Assembly: GCF_946479415.1 (NCBI RefSeq)
Contig: NZ_CAMLFY010000007.1
Coordinates: 1 to 64,000 of the forward strand
Length of the DNA stretch: 64,000 nt
Origin: an uncultured Shinella sp.
GTDB lineage: Bacteria > Pseudomonadota > Alphaproteobacteria > Rhizobiales > Rhizobiaceae
Direction of reading: 5' to 3'
Position 1 is the stretch's first letter. Each line of letters opens with the position of its first letter. This document shows positions 54,762 through 63,576 of this stretch, one piece after another. The notes below the pieces were generated by a model. It was given only the letters and a program-made list of their open reading frames with translations, had not been told where the DNA came from and did not search any database. A program made the position numbers and the translations under genes.

Positions 54762-57731
54762 ATGGGTATGGTAATGGGTACGGATGGTGTCGACAATCTG
54801 CTCGGCAGCGATCTCGAGGACGACTTCATCATGGCGCTTGGCGGCGCCGACAAAATCAATGGCGGCATGGGTGTGGACCAGATCATGGGCGGCGCCGGTG
54901 ACGACATCGCCAACGGCTCCTTCCAGAACGACTTCCTTATGGGAGACGAGGGCAAGGACACGCTCTACGGCGACAGCGGCGACGACATGTTCGACGGCGG
55001 TGCGGGGGCCGACAAGCTCTATGGCGGCTCGGGCCGCGACATGTTCGCAGTCGGCAAGCTCGCGACGGCTTCGGGCGATGTCGTGGACGGCGGTTCGGGC
55101 ACCGATCGCCTGATCATCGACTATTCCGATCAGGCTACAGGGCTCAACATCACCATCAAGGACTGGATTTCGCCCCAGACGCTGACGGGTAATGTCAGCG
55201 CGCTGAATGTCGAGAGCTTCCAGATTACCGGCACGAACCTTGCCGACCGCATCACCGGCGGCAACTATGCCGATATTCTGACCGGTGGTCGCGGTGACGA
55301 TATCCTTTCCGGCGGCCGCGGCTTCGATGTGCTGATGGGCGACGAGGGCAAGGACACGTTGCGCGGCGGCTACGGCACCGACTACCTAACGGGCGGTGCC
55401 GACGACGACCTTCTCTATGGCGATCAGGGCAGCGACCTTCTTTATGGCGGCACCGGCAATGACACCGTCCATGGCGGCGATGCCACGGACCTGATCTATG
55501 GCGAAGCCGGCAACGACAAGCTCTATGGCGATGCCGGTGACGATCTCATCGACGGCGGTGCCGGCAACGACACGATCAACGGCGGCTCCGGCAACGACAC
55601 AGTCACGTACAAATACGGTGAGGGCAAGGACACGATCACCGATTCGAGCGGCAGCGACCGCCTGGTGATCGAAGCCTTCACCGGCAACTTCACGGCCAAG
55701 GCGGCGACGGTCGTCAACACGATCGGCGGCGGCACGACGATTTCGGGCTTCGAGCACTATACGATCAAAGCTGTGGGAACCGGCGCCAACACGATCACGA
55801 CGCTCTCCGGCAACGACGTCATCAATTCCGGCGCAGGCAACGACGTCGTCAATGCCGGCGACGGCAGCAACCGGGTCGATGCCGGTCTCGGCAAGGACAA
55901 TGTGACGACCGGCACGGGGGCCGACTATGTGCTCCTCGGTGATGGCGGCGCCGACACGGCCGATGGCGGCAAGGGGATCGATACGGTTTCGGTCGATCGC
56001 AAGTCTGCCACGACGGCTCTGACCTTCGAGGCGACAGGCGCCAATGCCAAGATCAGCGACGGCACGGTGCTGAAGAACTTCGAGACGATCGAAGTGTCTT
56101 TCGGTGCGGGCAACGACGTCGTGAAATCGGTCGGGACGGCCAGCAGCGTGCGTTTTTATGGTTTTGCCGGCAATGACACGCTGATCGGCACGGCCGGCAG
56201 CGACATGCTCGATGGCGGCGCGGGCAACGACAAGCTGACATCCGGTGCCGGCAACGATACCCTCTACGACAATGGCGGCACCAACACGATCAGCGCCGGC
56301 GACGGCAACGACGTGGTGCGCGTCGGCGACCTCGGTTCGTCGATCGGCCACAACACGGTCGATCTCGGCACGGGCAATGATGCCTTCTACCGCACGGCCT
56401 CCACCGGCAAGCTGACGCTCGACGGCGGCACGGGCACGGACTTCGCCTCCATCGACTTCAGCAAATATTCGTCTGGTATCACCTTCAAGGTAGCGCCGAA
56501 TGTCGTCGTGGCCGGGACACCGGTCACGGTGAAGAACATCGAGCGCGTCGCGCTTTACGGCGGTGCCGGCAACGACGTCTTTACCGGCGGTTCGCTGAAC
56601 GACGAACTGCGCGGCGGTGCGGGCAACGACACGCTGACGGGCGGCGCGGGCAACGATATCCTCTCGGGCGATGCCGGCAACGACACGCTGCGCGGCGGCG
56701 ATGGCAACGACACGCTCTATGGCGACGGTCTGGACAAGACCGGCGGCAAGGACAAGCTCTATGCCGAGGCGGGCAACGACACCGTCTATGCCGGCATCGG
56801 CGATGTTGCCGACGGCGGCACCGGTACGGACACGCTCGATCTCGACGTTGCCGAGCAGACGAAGGATATCAGCTTCAAGTTCACCACCGGCAAGGTGACG
56901 GTCGATGCCACGACCAGCTTCAATGCCTTCGAAACGCTCGTCTATGACGGCTCGAAGGGCAAGGACACGGTCACCGGCGGCAGCCTCAACGACAAGCTCT
57001 TCGGCAATGCCGGCAACGATGTGCTGCATGGTGCCGACGGCCATGACTGGCTGGAAGATGGTGCCGGCAACGATCAGCTGTTCGGCGATGCCGGTCATGA
57101 CACGCTCGTTCGCACCGATTTCACCGGCAAGGACGTCTTCGACGGCGGCTCGGGCCAGGATACGCTGCTGTTCAAGGATGGTCCCACCTCGGTGGTTCTC
57201 GATCTGGAAAACCAGGCGAAGAACAAAGGCCTTGCCCTTGGTCTCACCGTCAAGAACGTCGAGATCATCCACGGCAGCAGCGCCGATGACGATATCCGGG
57301 GCGATGCCGGCGCCAATACGCTTTATGGCGGCGGCGCCGACGACGTGCTACAAGGCCGTGGGGGCGACGACATGCTCTCCGGCGGCGCGGGTGACGACTG
57401 GCTCACCGGTGGCTCCGGCAAGGATCTGTTTATCTTCAACCTTGAGGGCCGGGACGGCGAGGGTGACGTCATCACCGACTTCACCCGTGGCCAGGACAAG
57501 CTGATGATCGATCGCAGCGACTATGGCATCGCGTCCGGCGACGCGACCGTGATGCTGGTCGTCGGGGCCGATCCCGTGGCGACATCGAGCAAGGGCACAT
57601 TCCTGTTCGAAAGCGACAACGGTCGCCTGTGGTTCGATGCCGACGGCAGGGGCTCGGACGCGGATCTCGAATTGGTTGCCACATTGCAGGGCGTCAAGAC
57701 GCTCACGACCAGCGATTTCGGCTTCCTTTGA
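54762..57731 (+). CDS. RTX/hemolysin-type calcium-binding repeat protein
   Basis: A 989-residue acidic protein made largely of nonapeptide GGxGxDxUx repeats, e.g. GGAGNDTLTGGAGNDILSGD. They come in at least seven blocks separated by roughly 60-90-residue non-repeat spacers with beta-rich sequence (LNITIKDWISP, ISFKFTTGKVTVD). The C-terminus, GEGDVITDFTRGQDKLMIDR, matches the C-terminal domain of serralysin-like type I substrates, so export by a TolC-linked ABC system is expected, with no N-terminal signal peptide. No enzymatic domain is seen, and no secretion genes are adjacent. ATG 54762 has a perfect AGGAGG 5 bases upstream. It could be an adhesin or surface protein. Confidence 0.88.
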   Translation: MGMVMGTDGVDNLLGSDLEDDFIMALGGADKINGGMGVDQIMGGAGDDIANGSFQNDFLMGDEGKDTLYGDSGDDMFDGGAGADKLYGGSGRDMFAVGKLATASGDVVDGGSGTDRLIIDYSDQATGLNITIKDWISPQTLTGNVSALNVESFQITGTNLADRITGGNYADILTGGRGDDILSGGRGFDVLMGDEGKDTLRGGYGTDYLTGGADDDLLYGDQGSDLLYGGTGNDTVHGGDATDLIYGEAGNDKLYGDAGDDLIDGGAGNDTINGGSGNDTVTYKYGEGKDTITDSSGSDRLVIEAFTGNFTAKAATVVNTIGGGTTISGFEHYTIKAVGTGANTITTLSGNDVINSGAGNDVVNAGDGSNRVDAGLGKDNVTTGTGADYVLLGDGGADTADGGKGIDTVSVDRKSATTALTFEATGANAKISDGTVLKNFETIEVSFGAGNDVVKSVGTASSVRFYGFAGNDTLIGTAGSDMLDGGAGNDKLTSGAGNDTLYDNGGTNTISAGDGNDVVRVGDLGSSIGHNTVDLGTGNDAFYRTASTGKLTLDGGTGTDFASIDFSKYSSGITFKVAPNVVVAGTPVTVKNIERVALYGGAGNDVFTGGSLNDELRGGAGNDTLTGGAGNDILSGDAGNDTLRGGDGNDTLYGDGLDKTGGKDKLYAEAGNDTVYAGIGDVADGGTGTDTLDLDVAEQTKDISFKFTTGKVTVDATTSFNAFETLVYDGSKGKDTVTGGSLNDKLFGNAGNDVLHGADGHDWLEDGAGNDQLFGDAGHDTLVRTDFTGKDVFDGGSGQDTLLFKDGPTSVVLDLENQAKNKGLALGLTVKNVEIIHGSSADDDIRGDAGANTLYGGGADDVLQGRGGDDMLSGGAGDDWLTGGSGKDLFIFNLEGRDGEGDVITDFTRGQDKLMIDRSDYGIASGDATVMLVVGADPVATSSKGTFLFESDNGRLWFDADGRGSDADLELVATLQGVKTLTTSDFGFL

Positions 57732-57748
57732 TCGCAGGAAGACGAGAA

Positions 57749-57778
57749 ACCCTCCCCGGCTCGCCCCGGGGAGGGTAT
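57749..57778. terminator. Terminator between RTX gene and rppH
   Basis: ACCCTCCCCGG pairs with CCGGGGAGGGT around a short loop, with ATTTGTATT on the plus strand. Confidence 0.75.
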
Positions 57779-57784
57779 TTGTAT

Positions 57785-58312
57785 TCAGGGCGCGAGATGG
57801 GCGAAGGCGGCGACGACCTCTTCATAGACCTTGCGCTTGAAGGGCACGATGAGGTCCGGCAGGTCCCGCATCGGCTTCCAGCCCCACTCCTCGAATTCCG
57901 GCTCGTGGCCGCCCGGCGGCGGGTTGATGGCGATCTCGCTTTCGGCGCCCTCGAAGCGGAACGCATACCAGCGCTGCGTCTGGCCGCGGAATTTTCCCTT
58001 GAGGCCGATGCCGATCAGGTGTTCCGGCAGGTCGTAATTGATCCAGCGCCCCGCATCGGCAAGGAGCGAAACGCTCTTCATGCCGGTTTCCTCGTAGAGC
58101 TCGCGATAGGCGGCTTCGAGCGGATCCTCGCCCTTGTCGATGCCGCCCTGCGGCATCTGCCAGAGCTGCGGCGAGCCGTCATATTCGGAATTGCCGATGG
58201 CGATGCGCCGGCCGGCCCAGACCTTGTTATCGGCATTCAGCACCATGATGCCGACGCAGGGGCGATAGGGCAGATCCTCGGCCCTGATCACCCTGTCCTT
58301 ATCCTTGCCCAT
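57785..58312 (-). CDS. rppH: RNA pyrophosphohydrolase (Nudix)
   Basis: A 175-residue Nudix enzyme that removes pyrophosphate from the 5' end of transcripts or cleaves dinucleoside polyphosphates. The same family is called invasion protein A (IalA) in Bartonella. The Nudix box runs from GGIDKGEDP to RELYEETG at about residues 50-72. [13 protein letters not shown] and the N-terminal [16 protein letters not shown] are diagnostic of RppH. ATG 58312 is used. It lies 10 bases after the deacetylase stop and is the last gene of the leftward cluster. Confidence 0.95.
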   Translation of the reverse strand: MGKDKDRVIRAEDLPYRPCVGIMVLNADNKVWAGRRIAIGNSEYDGSPQLWQMPQGGIDKGEDPLEAAYRELYEETGMKSVSLLADAGRWINYDLPEHLIGIGLKGKFRGQTQRWYAFRFEGAESEIAINPPPGGHEPEFEEWGWKPMRDLPDLIVPFKRKVYEEVVAAFAHLAP

Positions 58313-58322
58313 CCGATCGTTC

Positions 58323-59525
58323 CTATTGTTTGGAGGGGATATCCGCGAGCGAGGCGACACCGACGATTTCGATGCCACGGCTGCCCGCTTCCTCGCACCA
58401 TTCGCGGATGGCGTCCACACTCTCGTCGAAGGCCGAGGCGATGCCGATGGCCGTGCCGTTGCGCCGCGCGATGCGCTCCAGCTCGTCGAGCTTCTTCAGC
58501 ACCGATTCGCGCGACAGGTCGGCATCGAGCTGAAGATCGGCAAAGGCATGCGGCGCCTCGACGGCGCCGGCAATGGTGCCGGACAGGGACTGCGCCGAAC
58601 TGCCATCGTCGAGGAAGACGAGACCGCGGCTGGCGACATCGCGCATGACGGGCTCCAGCGCGTCCGCATCGGAGAGGAAGCGCCCGCCCATGAAGTTCAC
58701 GATACCGGTATAGTTGGTGGTCTTCGCCATGGCGCGATGCAGCTCGGCGAGGTTCTTGGCCTCGCCGAGATCGGTGCGCAGCGTGTGCGGGCCGGGATCG
58801 TTATCCGGGTAATCGAAGGGTTCGAACGGCACCTGGAGCAGGATTTCATGGCCGTCGCGGCGGGCTTCCTGCATCCAGCGCGGCAGGCTGTTGCCGCTCG
58901 CCGCAAAGGCCAGGGTCACTTCGCCGGGCAATTCCTTGATGGCGCGCTGCGTGCCCGTCTGGCTGAGGCCGAGGCCGCCGACGACGATGGCGATGCGCGT
59001 GCCGCGCGCACCCGACCACGGCCGTGCATACTGGTCCATCGGCCGGGTGCCGTCGAGGCCGATCACGGGGATCTTGCCGTCGGACGTATCTTCCAGCAGG
59101 TCCTCGTTCGGGAAGGCGGCGGTGCGAGAATCCTGGCCGACGCGGCCGGCCTCGATGATCAGCGGACCGGACCCTGTGCGACTGCCGGGCTTGTAGGTGC
59201 GCACGACATTGCCGTCGTCGGTGAGCGTTTCCTCGACGCGTGCGCCGGAAAGGCCTGATGTGCGGGGTACGCGCTCCTTGGCGACGGCGACCTTCTGGTC
59301 GGCCTTGTCGTCGGTCTGGGTGTTGTTGGCGGTTTCTTCCGCGGGCGCGGAAAGCGGCGTCGTGATGAGGCCGCTCGGCGCCATGGCCGTCCAGCCTGAA
59401 AAACCGAGAAGACCGGCGACGGTGAGAGCAAACACGACAGTGCCGGCCGAGAACCGTGACGGTCCTGCCGGTTGCGGCCTTGCCTTGCGGTCCTGGCCGA
59501 GCGGTGCGTGAATGTCTGTGCCCAA
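58323..59525 (-). CDS. Divergent polysaccharide deacetylase family protein
   Basis: A 400-residue protein with one N-terminal membrane anchor ([19 protein letters not shown]), a disordered linker (about 55-145) and a C-terminal DUF610/YibQ-type NodB-like barrel (about 170-400). The barrel shows [48 protein letters not shown] and [14 protein letters not shown]. Family members sit beside EnvC and CtpA in many proteobacteria, as here, and are thought to act on cell-wall glycans. The start is TTG 59525 ([11 protein letters not shown]), the only start before the membrane segment. Confidence 0.9.
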   Translation of the reverse strand: MGTDIHAPLGQDRKARPQPAGPSRFSAGTVVFALTVAGLLGFSGWTAMAPSGLITTPLSAPAEETANNTQTDDKADQKVAVAKERVPRTSGLSGARVEETLTDDGNVVRTYKPGSRTGSGPLIIEAGRVGQDSRTAAFPNEDLLEDTSDGKIPVIGLDGTRPMDQYARPWSGARGTRIAIVVGGLGLSQTGTQRAIKELPGEVTLAFAASGNSLPRWMQEARRDGHEILLQVPFEPFDYPDNDPGPHTLRTDLGEAKNLAELHRAMAKTTNYTGIVNFMGGRFLSDADALEPVMRDVASRGLVFLDDGSSAQSLSGTIAGAVEAPHAFADLQLDADLSRESVLKKLDELERIARRNGTAIGIASAFDESVDAIREWCEEAGSRGIEIVGVASLADIPSKQ

Positions 59526-59596
59526 GGTCAGTCCGCGCTGGCCGGAAGCTCAAGAGGAAATCCAGGCCCGCATGGGACGGGCCTGGATGAAGCGGA

Positions 59597-60919
59597 TCAG
59601 TTCTTCAGCTCTGCCTTTTCCGGATTGGCCGGGAAGGACTTGTCGGTCTTCTGGCCCCGCAGCAGTTCCAGCGCGTATTGAAGCTGGACGTCGTCCTTGG
59701 CTTCCGGCGGCACATAGGCGGCAGAGCCGGAACCCTGGTCGGTTTCGCTCTGGCCCTGGATATGGCCGCGCAGGCTCGATTCACCGGCGGTTTCCAGCTT
59801 GCCCTGCAGCTCGGCCGGCAGCGGCTGTTCAACGGTGATATCAGGCGTGATGCCCGTGCCCTGGATCGATTTGCCCGACGGCGTGTAGTAGAGCGCCGTC
59901 GTCAGGCGCAGCGCGCCGGCGTCACCCATCGGGATGATGGTCTGGACCGAACCCTTGCCGAAGGACCGCGTGCCGAGCACGGTGGCGCGGCGCAGATCCT
60001 GCAGCGCGCCGGCGACGATCTCCGATGCCGAAGCAGAGCCGCCGTTGACGAGGACGATGACGGGCTTGCCATCGGCGTCGTCACCCGGTGTGGCGTTGAA
60101 GCGGCGGGTTTCGTCCTCGTTGCGGCCGCGGGTCGAAACGACCTCGCCACGCTCCAGGAAGGCGTCGGAAACGTTGATCGCCTGGTCGAGCAGGCCGCCG
60201 GGATTGAGGCGCAGGTCGAGCACATAGCCCTTCAGCTTGTCGGCCGGAACCTGTTCCTTGATCTTGGTCATCGCGGCTTCGAGGTCGTCATAGGTCTTCT
60301 CCGTGAAGGAGATGACGCGCAGATAGCCGACATCGCCCTCGACGCGGAACTTGACCGCCTTGACGGCAATGACGTCGCGCATGATGGTCAGTTCGATCGG
60401 CTTGTCGGCGCCCTTGCGGATCAGCGTCAGCTTGATCGGCGTATTGACCGCACCGCGCATTTTCTCGACCGCTTCCTCGAGCTTCAGGCCACGCACGTCC
60501 GCGCCGTCGATCTTCGAGATGAAGTCGCCCGCCAGAACACCCGCGCGCGCCGCCGGCGTGTCGTCGATCGGCGTGATGACCTTGACGAGCTCGTCTTCCA
60601 TCGTGACTTCGATGCCGAGGCCGCCGAATTCGCCGCGCGTCTGGGTGCGCATGTCGTCGGCATCCTTGGCATTCATGTAGGACGAATGCGGGTCGAGCGA
60701 GGAGAGCATGCCGTTGATGGCGTTCTCGATCAGCTGGTCTTCCTTCGGCGGCGTCACATATTGCGCACGCACGCGTTCGAACACGTCACCGAAGATCGAG
60801 AGCTCGCGATAGGTCGACGATCCCGCGGCTTCGGCGGGCAGCGTTGCCGTGTTGATGACGCTCATGGCCGTCGCACCCATGAGTGCACCGACGAGAACGA
60901 GTGAAGCCCTACGAATCAT
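59597..60919 (-). CDS. ctpA: C-terminal processing peptidase (S41)
   Basis: A 440-residue periplasmic serine protease. The signal peptide is IRRASLVLVGALMGATAMSV. A PDZ domain follows (GGLGIEVTMEDELVKVITPI, RAGVLAGDFISKIDG). The catalytic Ser is in VNGGSASASEIVAGALQD and the Lys in LGTRSFGKGSVQTI. The C-terminus is polar. ATG 60919 is used; it overlaps the end of the EnvC-like gene by 11 bases. In other bacteria CtpA trims peptidoglycan hydrolases and is controlled by lipoproteins; here it probably works with the neighbouring envelope genes. Confidence 0.95.
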   Translation of the reverse strand: MIRRASLVLVGALMGATAMSVINTATLPAEAAGSSTYRELSIFGDVFERVRAQYVTPPKEDQLIENAINGMLSSLDPHSSYMNAKDADDMRTQTRGEFGGLGIEVTMEDELVKVITPIDDTPAARAGVLAGDFISKIDGADVRGLKLEEAVEKMRGAVNTPIKLTLIRKGADKPIELTIMRDVIAVKAVKFRVEGDVGYLRVISFTEKTYDDLEAAMTKIKEQVPADKLKGYVLDLRLNPGGLLDQAINVSDAFLERGEVVSTRGRNEDETRRFNATPGDDADGKPVIVLVNGGSASASEIVAGALQDLRRATVLGTRSFGKGSVQTIIPMGDAGALRLTTALYYTPSGKSIQGTGITPDITVEQPLPAELQGKLETAGESSLRGHIQGQSETDQGSGSAAYVPPEAKDDVQLQYALELLRGQKTDKSFPANPEKAELKN

Positions 60920-62330
60920 TGCGTGCCTTTCCAGAATATTTGGCGGACCACCACGGCTGGGAATCAACCGGTTTTCCGTTCTTTCGGAATTCAATGTAAA
61001 GTGTCGGCTTGTCTGTTTCCAGCGTCAAAGCGTTGACACTCGCAACCCTTTTTTCACCCATCACGGCGAGCGGTTCACCCGCCACGACGAACTGCCCCTC
61101 ACGCACACTCACCTTGTCCATGCCCGAGAGAACCAGGTGATAGCCCTCGCCGGCATTCAGGATGATCATGCGCCCATAACTGCGAAACGTTCCGGCAAAG
61201 ACGATCCATCCATCCGACGGCGCCGTGACGAGGGCGCCCGCATTGGTCGCCAGCGTCATGCCCTGCGAATCATGGCCAGTACCGTCAGCGTCGCCGAACC
61301 GGCGCAGCACGTCGCCTGCCACGGGATAGTCGAGTTTTGCCTGCAATTCCTGAAATTCGTATGCGGGAGCAATGCGGTTTTTGTCGGGCACGCTGTCGCG
61401 GGCCAAGGCGCGTGCCTTCTCGCGTTCGGCGTCCGACTGGTTGCGCCGCTCCTCCTCCTGGGACTTGGCAAGGGCGGCGGCATCGCGCACCGAGCCGATC
61501 TCCCGCTCGAGGCCGCCGATCAGACCCTCGAGGCTCGAGGCGCGGGCCGCGAGCTCTTCGGCGCGGCGGCGCTCGGCGGCGAGCGTGCGGTTGTTGGTGG
61601 TGGCCAGCGCCTCGTTTTCGGCAATCAGCAGCTCGGAGCGCTTCTCCTCCTCGACCCGAAGCTGCATGGCGTCAATCAGCTCGGTGTGCTCGCGGTCGAT
61701 ATCGCTTTTGATGTCCATGAGCGCGGAGAGATCGTCGACAAGCGCGTCGGTCTCCTTGCGGATGCCGGGCACGACGGCGCCGAGCAGGATGGCGCTGCGC
61801 ACCGAGGACAACGCATCATCCGGCGTCACCAGCAGGGCCGGCGGCGGGTTGCGGCCCATGCGCTGGAGGGCGGCGAGCACTTCGGCGAGCAGGCCGCGGC
61901 GATCGTGCAGCGAGGCGCGCACGCCCGCCTCCCGCTCGCGCATGCCTTCCAGCCGCTTTTCGCCGGCCAGGATCTTCTCTTCCATGTCCTTGCGCATCGC
62001 TGCGGATTTAACGATTTCGTCGCGCAGCGTCTGGCGCGATTTGTCGAGCTTGGCGATTTCGGCTTCCAGCGCCTTGGTCTTCTCGTCAGAGACGGTAATC
62101 GACTGGGAGAGTGTTTCCAGCTCGCGGCGCGTGCTGTCGCGGCGCAGCGAGAGCGCTGCGGTCGGGTCGACCTCGGCCTTCGGCAGGGAACCGGTCGTGA
62201 CGGCGGCCTCGTTCGGCTCGGCAATGGCGGAGTGGGACAGGAGGGCAAGCGACAGCACAGCCGAAAGCAGCGCCGGCCGCAGCAGGCGGCTGACATCTCC
62301 ACCGGGATAGGCTTTGCCGGTTTTCCTCAT
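60909..62330 (-). CDS. EnvC-like murein hydrolase activator (degenerate M23)
   Basis: A 473-residue periplasmic protein. The signal peptide is LLSAVLSLALLSHSAIA, followed by about 250 residues of coiled coil (ETLSQSITVSDEKTKALEAE onward) and a C-terminal LytM/M23 domain from about residue 350. Zinc-ligand positions appear lost: the segment matching HxGxD reads SQGMT, and the one matching HxH reads LSG in YHLVLSGM. That fits EnvC, which activates amidases rather than cutting peptidoglycan itself. ATG 62330 with GGGAAA upstream is used. It overlaps ctpA and lies about 160 bases downstream of rlmH. Confidence 0.9.
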   Translation of the reverse strand: MRKTGKAYPGGDVSRLLRPALLSAVLSLALLSHSAIAEPNEAAVTTGSLPKAEVDPTAALSLRRDSTRRELETLSQSITVSDEKTKALEAEIAKLDKSRQTLRDEIVKSAAMRKDMEEKILAGEKRLEGMREREAGVRASLHDRRGLLAEVLAALQRMGRNPPPALLVTPDDALSSVRSAILLGAVVPGIRKETDALVDDLSALMDIKSDIDREHTELIDAMQLRVEEEKRSELLIAENEALATTNNRTLAAERRRAEELAARASSLEGLIGGLEREIGSVRDAAALAKSQEEERRNQSDAEREKARALARDSVPDKNRIAPAYEFQELQAKLDYPVAGDVLRRFGDADGTGHDSQGMTLATNAGALVTAPSDGWIVFAGTFRSYGRMIILNAGEGYHLVLSGMDKVSVREGQFVVAGEPLAVMGEKRVASVNALTLETDKPTLYIEFRKNGKPVDSQPWWSAKYSGKARNDS

Positions 62331-62491
62331 CGTTTCCCAAAAATCTGTTCTGACCGCTCTATGCTGATTTGGCGCTTTCGCCAAGAAATCCTGCGGCCTG
62401 AAGATCCCTTGGACAGAAGAGCGCCAAAAATACGGCCTCTGCCATTCTGAACCCCGCCATTCTAAACTAGGGGGCTTGTGCGGTGATTGCG

Positions 62492-62974
62492 TCAGCTGCG
62501 GTGATAGGGATGGCCGGAGAGGATGGTGACGGCGCGATAGAGCTGCTCGGCGAGCAGGATGCGCACGAGCTGGTGCGGCCAGGTCATCTTGCCAAGGCAC
62601 AGCGTCGCGTCGGCGCGGTCGTAAAGCGCGGGGTCGAGCCCGTCGGCGCCGCCGATGGCGATCATCAGTTCGCGTTTGCCGGCATCGCGGAACCCACCGA
62701 GGAGATTGGCGAAACCGGGCGAATCGAGCGATTTGCCGCGCTCGTCGAGCAGGATCAGCACGGCGCCGTCGGGCAGCGCCTTTTCCAGCATCGCCGCTTC
62801 CTCGCGCTTGCGCGTCTCGGCATTGCCGGCGCGGCTTTCGCCGACTTCGGCCATCTTGCCGAGTTCGAGGCCGATGGCGGGACCGGCCTTGGCGAAACGG
62901 TCGATATAGCGGGCCGCAAGATCCTTCTCAGGGCCGGCCTTCAGCCGTCCAACCGCAAAAAGTCCAACCCGCAT
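62492..62974 (-). CDS. rlmH: 23S rRNA pseudouridine1915 N3-methyltransferase
   Basis: A 160-residue SPOUT methyltransferase that modifies pseudouridine 1915 in helix 69 of 23S rRNA. The N-terminal MRVGLFAVGRLKAGPEKDL, LILLDERGKSLDSPGFANLL, the knot motif IAIGGADGLDP and the C-terminal RILLAEQLYRAVTILSGHPY are diagnostic. It is encoded 85 bases after rsfS. Only the downstream 162-base gap to the EnvC-like gene is gene-free. Confidence 0.97.
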   Translation of the reverse strand: MRVGLFAVGRLKAGPEKDLAARYIDRFAKAGPAIGLELGKMAEVGESRAGNAETRKREEAAMLEKALPDGAVLILLDERGKSLDSPGFANLLGGFRDAGKRELMIAIGGADGLDPALYDRADATLCLGKMTWPHQLVRILLAEQLYRAVTILSGHPYHRS

Positions 62975-63059
62975 CGCCCGAAGCCCTGTCCGTTCGGGTG
63001 GCGCCTAAGCCGCGCCACCGTGTTTCCTCGCCAGACAGGTGCCCGGCGTCTTATCGCGT

Positions 63060-63473
63060 TTAGTGAACCGTGCCGTCTTCCATCTCGGGAGCCGCCCACA
63101 TCCGTTCGATGTTGTAGAACTCTCGGATCTCCGGCCGGAACACATGGACGATGATATCGCCCGTGTCGATGAGCACCCAGTCGCCGGCTTCAAGGCCTTC
63201 GACGCGGGCATTGCCCAGGCCTTCGTCCTTCATGTCGGAGATGAGGTGGTCGGCAATCGCCATGACGTGACGGTTCGAGCGTCCGGACACGACCACCATG
63301 TAGTCGCCCAGCGCCGATTTACCGGCAATGTTGATCGTGACGATATCTTCTGCCTTCGAGTCCTCGAGGCTAGCGAGGACCAGGTGAAGGGCACGGTCGG
63401 CGGCATCGTCGCTGCGGCCCGCGCTCCTGGAGAAAACGCCGATGACGTTTCCCTTTGCGTGCGCTGTTGTCAG
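63060..63473 (-). CDS. rsfS: Ribosomal silencing factor RsfS, apparent CTG start
   Basis: A 137-residue protein that binds uL14 and blocks subunit joining when nutrients are low. The core is SALGDYMVVVSGRSNRHVMA with IREFYNIERMW near the end. Homology clearly continues upstream of the first ATG (63299) through VLASLEDSKAEDIVTINIAG. In that extension there is no ATG, GTG or TTG between the in-frame TGA at 63498-63500 and 63299. The best start is CTG 63471-63473 (reading LTTAHAKGN), with GGAAAGGA ending 6 bases upstream. The position is inferred from the ribosome site and the expected family length. Confidence 0.85.
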   Translation of the reverse strand: MTTAHAKGNVIGVFSRSAGRSDDAADRALHLVLASLEDSKAEDIVTINIAGKSALGDYMVVVSGRSNRHVMAIADHLISDMKDEGLGNARVEGLEAGDWVLIDTGDIIVHVFRPEIREFYNIERMWAAPEMEDGTVH

Positions 63474-63576
63474 GTTCGTTCCTTTCCGTAAAACAGGTCA
63501 AGCACGTCTCGTGCCGGTATATGTCGTCCCCGGCACCTACTAAATGTAGGCACCAATGGTTACCACTTTCAAGACG

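Noticed and set aside
55386..57272. 628-codon minus-strand frame in the RTX gene
   Set aside because: Mirror of the repetitive GGxGxD coding sequence; low-complexity shadow.
54830..57500. Regular repeats suggesting a CRISPR array
   Set aside because: They are in-frame nonapeptide-coding repeats of an RTX protein, with no constant spacers.
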